A DNA stretch of 64,000 nt. It comes from Pseudomonadota bacterium. Its GTDB lineage: Bacteria; Desulfobacterota; Desulfobulbia; Desulfobulbales; JAGXFP01. The position numbers and the translations under genes are program-made. The notes below the pieces were generated by a model that was not told the DNA's origin, did not search any database, and was given only the letters and a program-made list of their open reading frames with translations. Positions within the stretch are counted from its first letter, which is position 1. Each line of letters begins with the position of its first letter. The stretch is taken from NCBI GenBank assembly GCA_018823285.1, contig JAHJIQ010000066.1:1-64000 (forward strand), read 5' to 3'. This document shows, piece by piece, positions 34,534-43,371 of the stretch.

Positions 34534-35926
34534 TGGAACGATGGGCCTCTCCGGGAGTTTTTAAAAAATTGCGGTAAAAAACCGGGGCGCTGTGAACAGG
34601 CTGGATGCCGGTTTGTTCTTGCAGCAGCCGGGCGTTGAAGAAACCAAGAACGATGAAGAAAAATATCTTTCCCAGCGGATCGGTGAAAGAGGTGTTGAAC
34701 TGACTGAAGACAAGAAGCGACCAGAGATAGGTCTTCAGGAAATCGGCATATCGCCGGTCCCGGGCGGGAAGATTTTTAAACTGCCTGAAGATGCCATACA
34801 GGAAAAAGATCATCACCGACAACCCAAGCAGTCCGGTGTTGGCGAGTTGTTCCGCGAACATGTTGTGGGTCGCCCGGTTGAAGTCGGCGAATGATTCCTT
34901 CAGTTTCAGGTTGGAGTCTTCGGTGATCGAGTCGGTATGGACCGGGAACCGCCCCAGGCCGAGGAGCGGATAGCGTCTGGTGATTTCAAGGGAGTCGTCC
35001 CATTTCGAGAGCCTCTCCACGGTGGTTTTGTTTTCCAGGTTGAGGGTGTCGCCGATCCGCAGCAGCATGTCGCCGGCAAGTGATTTGCCGGGGGTGATCT
35101 GCAGCATCGATGCAATCAGGACCGTCAGGATGACCATTGCGATACCGGCGGTCGGCACCCAGATGTACTCGAGCATTTTGAAATCCCTGGTTGTGAAGTA
35201 GAAGAAAAGGACAAAGGCGAGGGTCACAAAGCCTGAACGATGGCCGGTCAGGGCAATGCCGATCGCCAGGAAAGCGATCATGGTGCAGGCGAGCATCCGG
35301 TGCAGCCGGTAGTATCGGCTGTAAAAGAGCATGTAGCAGATGGGCAGCATGAAAATCACGACGGTGTTGCCGAGCAGGGTCCGCCGGGTGCCGCTGCTGG
35401 TGAATTCGACGTCATGGGTAAAGTATTTCCATAAGGAGAAGAGAACCAGCAGCAGCCCGAGAAAGATGCTGTACCTGAAGAACTTTTCCTTTTTCAGCTC
35501 AATATCGGGGATGGTCGGGACCAGGACGGCGATAAACATCAGCGCTTCGGTGGAGAGGTTCCGCAGGATATTCTGGAGCGCGAAGCCTTTGCCGTAGGAA
35601 AGAAAACCGATAAAAATCGACCAGAGAAAAAAGAGGAGCACCAGTTTGTTGATCCGCCCCTCTATCAGGCCTTCCAGAAGGTGGCGTTTGAAAAACAGGT
35701 TCTTGGCCACCATGACGGTCAGGAGGAACAACAGGATCAGGATCAGGTAGTCGGTGATGAAAAGATTGATGGAGCCGATTCGTAAGAGCGGGGTCTTTTC
35801 GTAGCTCACCGACGGGGCAAAGCCCAGGACCATGATCGTCGGCAGCAGGTACAGGAGGTAAAAAGGCCTGATCAGGCACAGCAGGCCGAAGGGGATGACA
35901 AGCGCCATGACGATCTTTTCCACCAT
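34526..35926 (-). CDS. O-antigen ligase-like polysaccharide polymerase (Wzy type)
   Basis: A 466-residue membrane protein with about 11-12 segments and a large periplasmic loop near residues 280-370 that includes RYPLLGLGRFPVH and an NMFAEQLANTGLLGLSVMIFFLYG segment, the pattern of the WaaL/Wzy family. In this locus it most likely polymerises repeat units in the periplasm rather than ligating O-antigen. It lies directly after the glycosyltransferase gene and overlaps the flippase gene. Confidence 0.88.
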   Translation of the reverse strand: MVEKIVMALVIPFGLLCLIRPFYLLYLLPTIMVLGFAPSVSYEKTPLLRIGSINLFITDYLILILLFLLTVMVAKNLFFKRHLLEGLIEGRINKLVLLFFLWSIFIGFLSYGKGFALQNILRNLSTEALMFIAVLVPTIPDIELKKEKFFRYSIFLGLLLVLFSLWKYFTHDVEFTSSGTRRTLLGNTVVIFMLPICYMLFYSRYYRLHRMLACTMIAFLAIGIALTGHRSGFVTLAFVLFFYFTTRDFKMLEYIWVPTAGIAMVILTVLIASMLQITPGKSLAGDMLLRIGDTLNLENKTTVERLSKWDDSLEITRRYPLLGLGRFPVHTDSITEDSNLKLKESFADFNRATHNMFAEQLANTGLLGLSVMIFFLYGIFRQFKNLPARDRRYADFLKTYLWSLLVFSQFNTSFTDPLGKIFFFIVLGFFNARLLQEQTGIQPVHSAPVFYRNFLKTPGEAHRSNG

Positions 35927-35927
35927 T

Positions 35928-37091
35928 CTACTGCACCCGGTTTTTCCGCATAAAAGCGTCGTTCACGATTGCCGATATTTCCGCGATCTTCACCGACCAC
36001 TCGCTCCGGCGGGCGGTCTTGATCCGTTCTTCCACAAGCGCAGGGTCCTTTTCCTCCAGGGCCCTGCCCACCATGGCGACGAACTCTTCCTCGTCCCTGC
36101 CGATGTAGACCAGCTCTGCAAGCTTCCTGACCTCCGGCAGATCGACGCTGACCACCGGTTTGCCCTGGCACAGGTATTCCCGCAGCTTGATGGGGTCGAC
36201 CGCCTCCATGAGTTCGTTGACATGGTAGGGGATCAGGCAGACCGAAAAGTGTTTCATGTACTGGGGCAGCAGATCGAAGTCCCGGTACCCGAGAAGATGG
36301 ACATTTTTCAGGCCTTCCAGTTCGGCCAGGCTGTGCAGTTGCTTGCCGATCAGGACGAGGCTCGCGTCCGGATAGCGGCGGGCGATCCTGCCGAGCAGGT
36401 GGTAGTTGACCCGTTCCGAAAGGCCGCCGAAAAAGCCGATGATCGGTTTGGGCAGTTTCTCAAGGTCTTCCAGCCGGTATTCCCGGGACAGCGCGGAATG
36501 GAAATGATCGACATCCACCCCGTGGGTAACGGCAAAGGCGTGGCGGTTGAACTCGGCCATGTCGTTTCTGATCGCATCGGAGGTGCAGATGACCGCATCC
36601 GCCCGGGCGCCGATCAGTTTTTCGTAGGCCCGGATCTTCTCGCCGTTGACAAAGGAGAAGGCGCGGTAGCGGTCGACCGGGTTGTAGATGGTCAGAGCGG
36701 GGTTGAACAGATCGAGAAAGGGGGCGGCCGATGGGGTGCCCACCCATAAGATGTAATCGCGGAAGTTGATCTTCGGCAGCAACCGGTGAAATTGCGCCCG
36801 GAGGAGCGCCCGGTTGCATCTGGTCGCCAGCGGGTTGTAGACAAAAGGGATGACGAAGGGATTGCAGACCACGGTGCCGTCCGTTGTGACCGGGTTCTTC
36901 TGGAACTGCCTTTTGATCCTGTTGAAATAAAAGCGGCACTGGGACAGCTTCAGGGAAACATTGCGGCTGCCGAGGGCGTTGACGTAGAGGATCCTGTTTT
37001 TATCTGCCAGCAGGCGCATGGTGGTCTGCTGCAGCCCCGGATATTGCCAGGATGAGGACCCGAAACATATGATATTCTGTCCGGTCAGCAT
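35928..37091 (-). CDS. Glycosyltransferase (GT-B type, family 4/1-like)
   Basis: A 387-residue GT-B glycosyltransferase. The C-terminal half has the donor-site features PIIGFFGGLSERVNYHLL, SLVLIGKQLHSL, VHLLGYRDFDLLPQYMKHFSVCLIPY and the E-x7-E-like EAVDPIKLREYLCQGKPVVS. The N-terminal IICFGSSSWQYPGLQQTTMRLL resembles GT family members that make beta-linked polysaccharides. Upstream in-frame starts exist; the ATG at 37091 with AAAAGGAAC just before it is best. Lysine- and arginine-rich segments near residues 65-80 may contact the membrane. Confidence 0.85.
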   Translation of the reverse strand: MLTGQNIICFGSSSWQYPGLQQTTMRLLADKNRILYVNALGSRNVSLKLSQCRFYFNRIKRQFQKNPVTTDGTVVCNPFVIPFVYNPLATRCNRALLRAQFHRLLPKINFRDYILWVGTPSAAPFLDLFNPALTIYNPVDRYRAFSFVNGEKIRAYEKLIGARADAVICTSDAIRNDMAEFNRHAFAVTHGVDVDHFHSALSREYRLEDLEKLPKPIIGFFGGLSERVNYHLLGRIARRYPDASLVLIGKQLHSLAELEGLKNVHLLGYRDFDLLPQYMKHFSVCLIPYHVNELMEAVDPIKLREYLCQGKPVVSVDLPEVRKLAELVYIGRDEEEFVAMVGRALEEKDPALVEERIKTARRSEWSVKIAEISAIVNDAFMRKNRVQ

Positions 37092-37262
37092 CTTGTTCCT
37101 TTTCAACATGTTCCCGTTTATCTGAGAAGACGGTTGCCGGGTCTGGCGACGGCATGCAAAAGCAGACCCTGTAAGCATTTTTTCAAAAATCGGTTCACCC
37201 GGTCAATCAACCCAAGGGGTTATTTATGGTGTATCCGCAACGCCTTTTCCCGGGAGACGGGA

Positions 37263-38831
37263 TCAGGATTGATGGATGACCGGCGAATCGTGCCGGTGCG
37301 GTGGGACACGCATCCCTCCCCCTGCCGGAGCGGGGCGGGGCCGGGTGCCGCGGGTCTCCATCTTTCCCGCCTCGCCGCCTTTGGCGCCGGATGGAGACAA
37401 ATTCGCCCGGCCGTAGTTGTCGGTGAATCGGACAATATCATCCTCGCCCAGGTAGGAGCCGCTCTGCACCTCGATCAGCTCCATCGGGATCACCCCGGGG
37501 TTTTCGAGGCGGTGGGTGTGCCCCAGTGGAATGAAGGTGGATTCGTTTTCGCTCAGGATAAAGGTCTCCTGGTTTCTGGTGATTTTGGCGGTCCCTTTCA
37601 CCACGATCCAGTGTTCCGCCCGGTGGTGGTGCTTCTGCAGGGAGAGAACGGCGTTGGGGTTCACGATAATCCTTTTGACCTGAAAGCGGTCGCCGGTGGT
37701 GATGCTTTCGTACGAGCCCCAGGGGCGGAAGACCTGACGGTGGAAGTTGGTCTCCGGCCGTCTGCCGGCGGTGAGGCGGCTCACGATCTTCTTCACGTCC
37801 TGCACCTTGTTCTTGTGGGCGACCAGCACGGCGTCGGCGGTTTCAATGATGATGTGGTCCTTCACCCCCACGGTGGTCAGCAGCCGGTGCTGGGCGTGGA
37901 GATATGAGTCATGGGTGTCGTGGGCAACCACATCGCCCCGGGTCACATTGTTTTCCGGGTCCTTGTCGCCGACCTCCCACAATGCCGACCAGGAACCGAT
38001 GTCGCTCCAGCCGGGGGCCACCGGCACCACCACCCCCCTGCAGGTCTTCTCCATGACCGCATAGTCGATGGAATCGGCCGGGCAGGCGGCAAACGCCTCC
38101 CGGTCCAGCCGCTGGAAATCAAGGTCGCTTTTCAGGGTGGCATGGGCTTTCCGGCACCAGGCGACCATCTCCGGCGCGAATTGATCCAGCTCCTCCAAAA
38201 AAGAGTCGGCGCGGAAAAGAAACATGCCGGAATTCCAGAGGTACCTGTCGCTCTTGAAATAAAGCCGGGCGAGATCCGGATCCGGCTTTTCAATAAATTC
38301 TTCAATCGCAAAACACGTGTGCTTGCCGGCCGGAAAGTTCCCGACCGCCTTGCCCTGCCTGATATAGCCGTATCCCGTTTCCGCCTTGTCCGGGACGATC
38401 CCGAAGGTGACCAGCTTCCCCGTTTCGGCCACCGGCATCGCGGCGAGGACCGCGTCGCAAAAGGTTTTGGTGTCTTGGATCAGGTGGTCGGCGGGCAGGA
38501 CCAGAAGGAGCGGGGTCCCGCCGTTGGCGGCAAGGGCGTGGATCGCCGCCACGGCGGTGGCCGGCGCGGTGTTGCGGCCGACCGGTTCCAGAAGGATTGC
38601 GGCAGGCGCTGCCGACACCTTGCGCAGCTGTTCCGCAACCAGAAAACGGTGTTCGTCGTTGCAGACGACGATCGGCGGTGCGGCGTCCGGAAAATTGTTC
38701 AGCCGCAGAACCGTCTGCTGCAGAAGTGACTGGTCGCCCACGAGCTGCAGGAGCTGCTTGGGATAGAGTTCCCGGGACAGCGGCCAGAGTCTGGTGCCGG
38801 AGCCCCCGGCGAGGATTATCGGAGTGATCAT
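37263..38831 (-). CDS. manC: Mannose-1-phosphate guanylyltransferase / mannose-6-phosphate isomerase
   Basis: A 522-residue bifunctional enzyme (ManC/AlgA/XanB type) that makes GDP-mannose. The nucleotidyltransferase domain opens with IILAGGSGTRLWPLSRELYPKQ and has FIEKPD. The C-terminal cupin-type isomerase domain carries FRPWGSYESITTGDRFQVKRI and QKHHHRAEHWIVVKGTA (metal-binding His), ending near YLGEDDIVRFTDNYGR, the usual family end. About 45 extra residues rich in Gly, Pro and Arg follow, which is unusual and may be a disordered tail. The ATG at 38831 has AAGGATCGCC before it and starts directly at the domain; an upstream start would add 18 residues. GDP-mannose is a likely repeat-unit precursor. 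Confidence 0.95.
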   Translation of the reverse strand: MITPIILAGGSGTRLWPLSRELYPKQLLQLVGDQSLLQQTVLRLNNFPDAAPPIVVCNDEHRFLVAEQLRKVSAAPAAILLEPVGRNTAPATAVAAIHALAANGGTPLLLVLPADHLIQDTKTFCDAVLAAMPVAETGKLVTFGIVPDKAETGYGYIRQGKAVGNFPAGKHTCFAIEEFIEKPDPDLARLYFKSDRYLWNSGMFLFRADSFLEELDQFAPEMVAWCRKAHATLKSDLDFQRLDREAFAACPADSIDYAVMEKTCRGVVVPVAPGWSDIGSWSALWEVGDKDPENNVTRGDVVAHDTHDSYLHAQHRLLTTVGVKDHIIIETADAVLVAHKNKVQDVKKIVSRLTAGRRPETNFHRQVFRPWGSYESITTGDRFQVKRIIVNPNAVLSLQKHHHRAEHWIVVKGTAKITRNQETFILSENESTFIPLGHTHRLENPGVIPMELIEVQSGSYLGEDDIVRFTDNYGRANLSPSGAKGGEAGKMETRGTRPRPAPAGGGMRVPPHRHDSPVIHQS

Positions 38832-38897
38832 TGGCGATCCTTCTTGCGTTGAGGGTGTGGAGAAGATGGCCGGTGTCGCCGGCAAGATCCCGTGGTA

Positions 38898-39683
38898 TTA
38901 CATAAGAACACACCTGGGTTTGCCGGTTGACGGCACCGCGGATTTCCTGAAGCAGAGCACCGGTTCCGATGCCCATCTCGGGGAAACGCTGTAGAGCATT
39001 TTCATGCCGTGCCTGAAGATTGCGGCCTTTACTTTCGATTTTTCTTTCAGTTTCCGGAACCTAGAGCTGCTCTCGGGCAGGGCGAGGTACACCGCCTCGG
39101 GGGAAAAGCCGAAGGCGCTGACGTAGTCGAGCAGGGTCCGATGGGTAAAGTAGCGGACGTGGGCGTAGAACTCATAGCGGTCCGGCTCGGTGAACGGATC
39201 GTGAAAGGTCTTTCCGGTGACCACCATGGGCAGCAGGTAGGCGAGACCGTTGTAGTTCGGCGCGGAGATGTAGAGGTACCCGTCATCCTTTAAAATCCGG
39301 CGGATCTCCTCCATGTAATTATCGATCTGGATCAGATGCTCGATGGTGGCCAGTGAGATGACCGCATCGAAACTTTTATCAGCAAGGGGGAACGGCTTGT
39401 CCTTGTCGTCGATGTCGAAAGAGATCGTGTCGAGGCCGCTCTGCTGCATGGTCTTTAAACATTTCGGGCAGATGTCGTTGCACAGGAGTTCCGCGTCGTA
39501 GGCCTGCCTGATTCTCCGGCCTAAAACGCCCACCCCGGCCGAGGTGTCCAGGATTCTGGTATGGTTCCGGTCCTCGAATATTGCCGGGAATATCCGGTGC
39601 CGCTCATGAAAGGCCTGGTAGTCATCGACTGTCGACACTTCCTCAAGCCTCTTTTCTTCCAAAGCAATGGCATCAGCTCTCAT
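38898..39683 (-). CDS. SAM-dependent methyltransferase of the polysaccharide locus
   Basis: A 261-residue class I methyltransferase. Motif I is RILDTSAGVGVLGRRI, with a Ser-Ala variation of the usual D-G-x-G, followed by CNDICPKCLK (a CxxC-containing loop after the acidic residue) and the post-motif VISLATIEHLIQIDNYMEEIRRILKDDGYLYIS. The ATG at 39683 has AAGGAG at good spacing. It starts 4 bases from the stop of the ATP-grasp gene and is thus part of the same operon. It may methylate a sugar or a lipid-linked intermediate; the acceptor is unknown. Confidence 0.83.
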   Translation of the reverse strand: MRADAIALEEKRLEEVSTVDDYQAFHERHRIFPAIFEDRNHTRILDTSAGVGVLGRRIRQAYDAELLCNDICPKCLKTMQQSGLDTISFDIDDKDKPFPLADKSFDAVISLATIEHLIQIDNYMEEIRRILKDDGYLYISAPNYNGLAYLLPMVVTGKTFHDPFTEPDRYEFYAHVRYFTHRTLLDYVSAFGFSPEAVYLALPESSSRFRKLKEKSKVKAAIFRHGMKMLYSVSPRWASEPVLCFRKSAVPSTGKPRCVLM

Positions 39684-39687
39684 GAAT

Positions 39688-40914
39688 TCACTCCTTGATG
39701 TTTGATGGTCGGAGGGCAAAGATGTTTGCCGGCCGGAGGACATAGCCGGCGGCCATCTTCATTAAATCGACCAGTCTTTTGAAAAATGGTTTCAGATCTT
39801 TTGCATCAAAGATGGCAAAGACGTTGGGGCTCAGGTATGGCCGGATATACTGGTTGAAACTGTAGCGTTCCTCCCCGAAATGCTTGACGCTGTGAATGAT
39901 GTCGCGGAGCTCGTCGATCCAGTAAACGCCGTCTTTCCAGTTCGGGTTGAATTCGACATCCTCGTTGAAATAATGGGCGTATTCGATCCAGGGAAAGTTG
40001 ATCCCGCAGCGGACGGCCAGGAGGGTCGAGCGGTTGTGCCGCCCGTTGATCTCCATCAGCTTGTAGACGCCGTCACGGGGGTCTTTTTTGAATTCGGTAC
40101 AGGAATATCCCTGGTAGCCGATCGCGTTCAGGATCTTGCGTCCCGCCTCGATCACCTCAGGCACGTACTTTGAAACAACCACCCGCGGCACCCCGATTCC
40201 GGGCGGCGAGAAGCGGACTTTTTCCGCCGTGAAGTCGACCACGGTTTTCTCTCCATGAATGTATGAATTGTAATTCACCCCGTTGGCGTCACCGCCGGGG
40301 ATATACTCCTGGAGCATCACTTCAATCCGCGCGTCTGCCGCTTCCTGATAAGCATCGATCATCTCTTCCGGGGAGTGGACAATCGTCATCTTTTTGCCGA
40401 AGACCTCGAAGAACTTGTGGCTTTCGCAGGGCTTGACGATGCAGGGGAACCGGATCTCCCGCGAATACCGCCGCACTTCGGCGAGGTTTTCCGGGACAAT
40501 CGTTTTCGGGCAGGGTACGCCGATCTGATCGGCAAGCCGGTAGGTGTATTTTTTGTCGATGTACTTGATGGTCGTCGCCCAGTCGGGGCAGGCGACCTTG
40601 AAATGTTTTTCAAAGAGGGCTTTGTTCCTGGAAACGACCGACAGGGTCGCGTCATCGGCGGGGATCAGCAGGGACCCGGCGAGCTTTTCGGCGGAGCCGA
40701 GAATGGCCCTTATAAACTCGCTCTCCTGCTTTTCCGGGTGCGGGCAGAGGGTCGCCTCCCTGACATATTTCGAGACATATCCCATGTCTTTCCTGTCGTA
40801 ATAATAGACATACAGGGGGACGCCCATGATCCCGAGGGAGCGGATGACCCCAAGCCCCATCGTATGACTTGTGAGAATAATTGCCGGCTTCAATTGGCTG
40901 TTTTTTGCACGCAT
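39688..40914 (-). CDS. ATP-grasp ligase of the polysaccharide locus
   Basis: A 408-residue ATP-grasp enzyme, like carboxylate-amine ligases and carbamoyl-phosphate-synthase-type ligases. The N-terminal pre-ATP-grasp fold (AIILTSHTMGLGVIRSLG, then YYYDRKDMGYVSKYV) is followed by the ATP-binding region with FPCIVKPCESHKFFEVFGKK and LQEYIPGGDANGVNYNS, and the Mg-binding ...YKLMEINGRHNRSTLLA. Such proteins join an amino group to a carboxylate. In this setting it may attach an amino acid or similar group to a uronic acid of the polysaccharide; this is inference. The ATG at 40914 with AGGTGG just upstream is preferred to 40938. Confidence 0.83.
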   Translation of the reverse strand: MRAKNSQLKPAIILTSHTMGLGVIRSLGIMGVPLYVYYYDRKDMGYVSKYVREATLCPHPEKQESEFIRAILGSAEKLAGSLLIPADDATLSVVSRNKALFEKHFKVACPDWATTIKYIDKKYTYRLADQIGVPCPKTIVPENLAEVRRYSREIRFPCIVKPCESHKFFEVFGKKMTIVHSPEEMIDAYQEAADARIEVMLQEYIPGGDANGVNYNSYIHGEKTVVDFTAEKVRFSPPGIGVPRVVVSKYVPEVIEAGRKILNAIGYQGYSCTEFKKDPRDGVYKLMEINGRHNRSTLLAVRCGINFPWIEYAHYFNEDVEFNPNWKDGVYWIDELRDIIHSVKHFGEERYSFNQYIRPYLSPNVFAIFDAKDLKPFFKRLVDLMKMAAGYVLRPANIFALRPSNIKE

Positions 40915-41777
40915 ATCACCCACCTGTTTGGAATCCATTTCAAGAGAGAGGGCCTCGATGAAGCTTTGTGTTCCAGATAGCTGCCGACCCTGACGGCCAT
41001 GGCCTTGGGCAGAATGCTCCTGCGCCAGACCGTGACCAGCGGGCTGTAGCCGATGCTCACGTAATCGACGATTTTAAGGTTGGAGGAACGGAAAAGGTGG
41101 TTCAATTGTCCGTAATAAAACTTCCGGTTGGTGAGGTTTTCGTTACGTTCAAACGACCCGACGAGATCGGAATGGCCGGGTTTGGCTTTCCAGCGCAATT
41201 TTCTGAGAACCCTGGGCAGGAGCTTGATGTGGTAATAGGGGTCAAGGATGTTTTTGAACCGGAGCAGGTTGGGGAGGGTGACGATCGCAAACCCGCCGTC
41301 TTTCAGGACCCGGCTGATTTCCCGGACACTCGTTTGGTCGCTTTTCTGGTACTCCAGCACGCCGACGCAGGTGACGAAATCAAAGGTCCTGTCGGCGAAA
41401 GAGATGTTCTCAAGATCCCCCGGGACAATCATTTTCCTGGCCGGGGGGAAAGCGGCAGTATTTTTCCGGGCTTCCTCGAGCATTTCCTCGGAGATGTCGG
41501 AGCCGACGACCTTGTGCCCCCGCTGCAGCATGTCCTTCATCAGGATCCCGGCGCCGCAGCCGATATCGAGGATGTCCAGAGAGCCCCCGGAGGCGTGTTT
41601 GTCCAGCAGATGAAGCACGGTTTCTTTTCTCTTGATGATGTCCCGTTTATACAGGCTCAGCTCTCCGGAGTGATTCCGGTCGTAATTTTTCCGCCAGGCA
41701 TCACTCTGGGTTGAAAAGTAAGCCGCAAGACCTTCCTTGTGCTCAAACCGCCTGTTTACATTGCCGCTGATCGCCAT
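40890..41777 (-). CDS. SAM-dependent methyltransferase of the polysaccharide locus
   Basis: A 295-residue class I methyltransferase with motif I ILDIGCGAGILMKDMLQRG, the acidic VVGSDISEEMLEEAR and the post-motif FDFVTCVGVLEYQKSDQTSVREISRVLKDGGFAIVTLPN. It resembles UbiE/Coq5-like small-molecule enzymes. The C-terminal region is basic and may contact a lipid-linked acceptor. The ATG at 41777 is preferred to a TTG at 41804. Its 3' end overlaps the start of the ATP-grasp gene by about 25 bases, which supports coupled translation. Confidence 0.84.
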   Translation of the reverse strand: MAISGNVNRRFEHKEGLAAYFSTQSDAWRKNYDRNHSGELSLYKRDIIKRKETVLHLLDKHASGGSLDILDIGCGAGILMKDMLQRGHKVVGSDISEEMLEEARKNTAAFPPARKMIVPGDLENISFADRTFDFVTCVGVLEYQKSDQTSVREISRVLKDGGFAIVTLPNLLRFKNILDPYYHIKLLPRVLRKLRWKAKPGHSDLVGSFERNENLTNRKFYYGQLNHLFRSSNLKIVDYVSIGYSPLVTVWRRSILPKAMAVRVGSYLEHKASSRPSLLKWIPNRWVICVQKTAN

Positions 41778-41865
41778 AGGCCAAATCCCCGGTTGCTGGT
41801 GCAATATTTAGTTTCGTTGGGGCAGGAGAGCGTGCGGCTCCTGCCCATTTCCCGCTTCCGGCCGC

Positions 41866-43107
41866 TTAATTCTGGCAATTCAAGTGGGCGCTGATTTTAC
41901 GGGTTTTAAAAAATGCCAGGGCTTTCTCGACCCGTTCGGAGATCACCTGGGCTGAAACGCGTGGCCCGATATGATTCGCCGGGGTGTTTTCCTTGGCATC
42001 GTATGGAAAGACCGTCACTTCATCGAACCGGTTTCTGTCGACCTGGGTCAAAGTTTGTTTGAACTCACTTTCCGTTTCGGAAGGAAATCCGACAATGATC
42101 TGGGTCTTCAGTCTGATCCCGGGGTGCAGGGTGCGAATGCCGGACAGGACCGCAGAAATACCTCGGGCGTCATGTTCTCTTTTCATCAACCCCAGAATCC
42201 GGTTATTTCCCGATTGAATGGGGCAGAGGATGCTTCTGATCCTCCGGGTGGAAACAAGCTCCAGCATCTCCTTTTGGTAGAGGGTCATCCACTTCGGATG
42301 GATTTCCTCGATATGGAACCCGATCGCGCCGTTATGGTGCGGTTTTACCGATTCGTTATGGCCGTTTGATTCCTTGAGGAGGTGGCCCAGCAGGTTGGGG
42401 AAGGTGTCGTTCCGGTCTTTGCCGTAGGCGCCCACATCGTCGCCAAGAATCGTGAATTTTTTGTGCCCTGAGGCGATTCCTTCCCGCAGCTGATTGACTA
42501 TTTCATTTCCGTCGGTGCTTTTGAGCGGCCCGATTGCCCGTTTGATCGCGCAGTAGGTGCATTTGCCAAGACAGCCCCGGCATATAAAGAGATAGAAAAC
42601 CTCTTGGTGCAGATGCAGGGAACTCCTGATCTTTTTTCCGGCATAATCTTTTGCCTTCACCAGGAATTTGTTGGAAAACTCAAACTCCTCTTTAAATTTG
42701 CCGATAGCGGACTGGAGAGAGGTTGACTTCATCTTTTCCGGAATAATATTCTGGGGTTGAAGATCCCTGAACTTCAGCTGGTTGTTCTCGAAATACGAAT
42801 CAATCCGATCGATATCTTTGGGGGCCAGGAACTCAAGCCCGTTGAATTCGGCATGGTATCTGGTCGGGGCTATGTCTGGAAGGCATCCGTATACCAGAAG
42901 TTTCCCTTTCATGCCTTTCAGATAACGTATGCGCTTGATGGACTCTTCCTCCTCCTTTCCTTTGAAGGCACATGTTCCTGCAAGAATAAAATCTGCCTGA
43001 TCAGGTCGATTGACAAAGTCGTGATTGTTCAGTTCAAAATATTTATGTAGAGAGGCAAACTCATTCATTCGTCTTGAACAGCCATCCGCTTCAATATAAA
43101 TTTTCAC
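41866..43107 (-). CDS. Methylthiotransferase-like radical SAM protein
   Basis: A 413-residue protein with the MiaB/RimO-type layout. The N-terminal UPF0004-like domain has its three conserved Cys in ADGCSRRMNE, AGTCAFKGKEEEES and VYGCLPD, a putative second [4Fe-4S] site. The radical SAM motif is C-x3-C-x2-C in GCLGKCTYCAIK, followed by the glycine-rich VQL-like and GFPSETESEF segments. The family's usual C-terminal TRAM domain appears absent; the protein ends soon after the radical SAM domain. Members methylthiolate tRNA adenosines or a ribosomal protein. Its place inside a polysaccharide operon and its visibly more A+T-rich sequence compared with both neighbours are unusual and suggest separate arrival. 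It could modify a tRNA, a locus protein or something new. Confidence 0.85.
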   Translation of the reverse strand: MKIYIEADGCSRRMNEFASLHKYFELNNHDFVNRPDQADFILAGTCAFKGKEEEESIKRIRYLKGMKGKLLVYGCLPDIAPTRYHAEFNGLEFLAPKDIDRIDSYFENNQLKFRDLQPQNIIPEKMKSTSLQSAIGKFKEEFEFSNKFLVKAKDYAGKKIRSSLHLHQEVFYLFICRGCLGKCTYCAIKRAIGPLKSTDGNEIVNQLREGIASGHKKFTILGDDVGAYGKDRNDTFPNLLGHLLKESNGHNESVKPHHNGAIGFHIEEIHPKWMTLYQKEMLELVSTRRIRSILCPIQSGNNRILGLMKREHDARGISAVLSGIRTLHPGIRLKTQIIVGFPSETESEFKQTLTQVDRNRFDEVTVFPYDAKENTPANHIGPRVSAQVISERVEKALAFFKTRKISAHLNCQN

Positions 43108-43371
43108 AATGTGACCTCATTCAACTGTTGATAGTTAAAATTCCATTGATCTAATTTTTATTCAGTACTGCACAAAACAGTCGTTCTATTCTTTATGGTC
43201 AATTCGGTTTATGGAGGACTTCTATGGGTCATGCTCACATAAATGAAATCATCCGGTCAATCAGCAGAAAGGCTTATTTTCTCCTTAGTTTTAAGTTTGT
43301 TCATCCGGCAAAAGGATTAGTCCTGGTTTGCGATTTTTCGGCACCCGGAATCAGTTCCGGCCCGGAGGAGG
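43108..43371. other. A+T-rich gap before the methylthiotransferase-like gene
   Basis: About 264 bases with no supported gene or strong hairpin. The A+T-rich character resembles the adjacent radical SAM gene. A promoter for the distal part of the locus could lie here, since the gene spacing elsewhere in the locus is much tighter. Confidence 0.4.
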
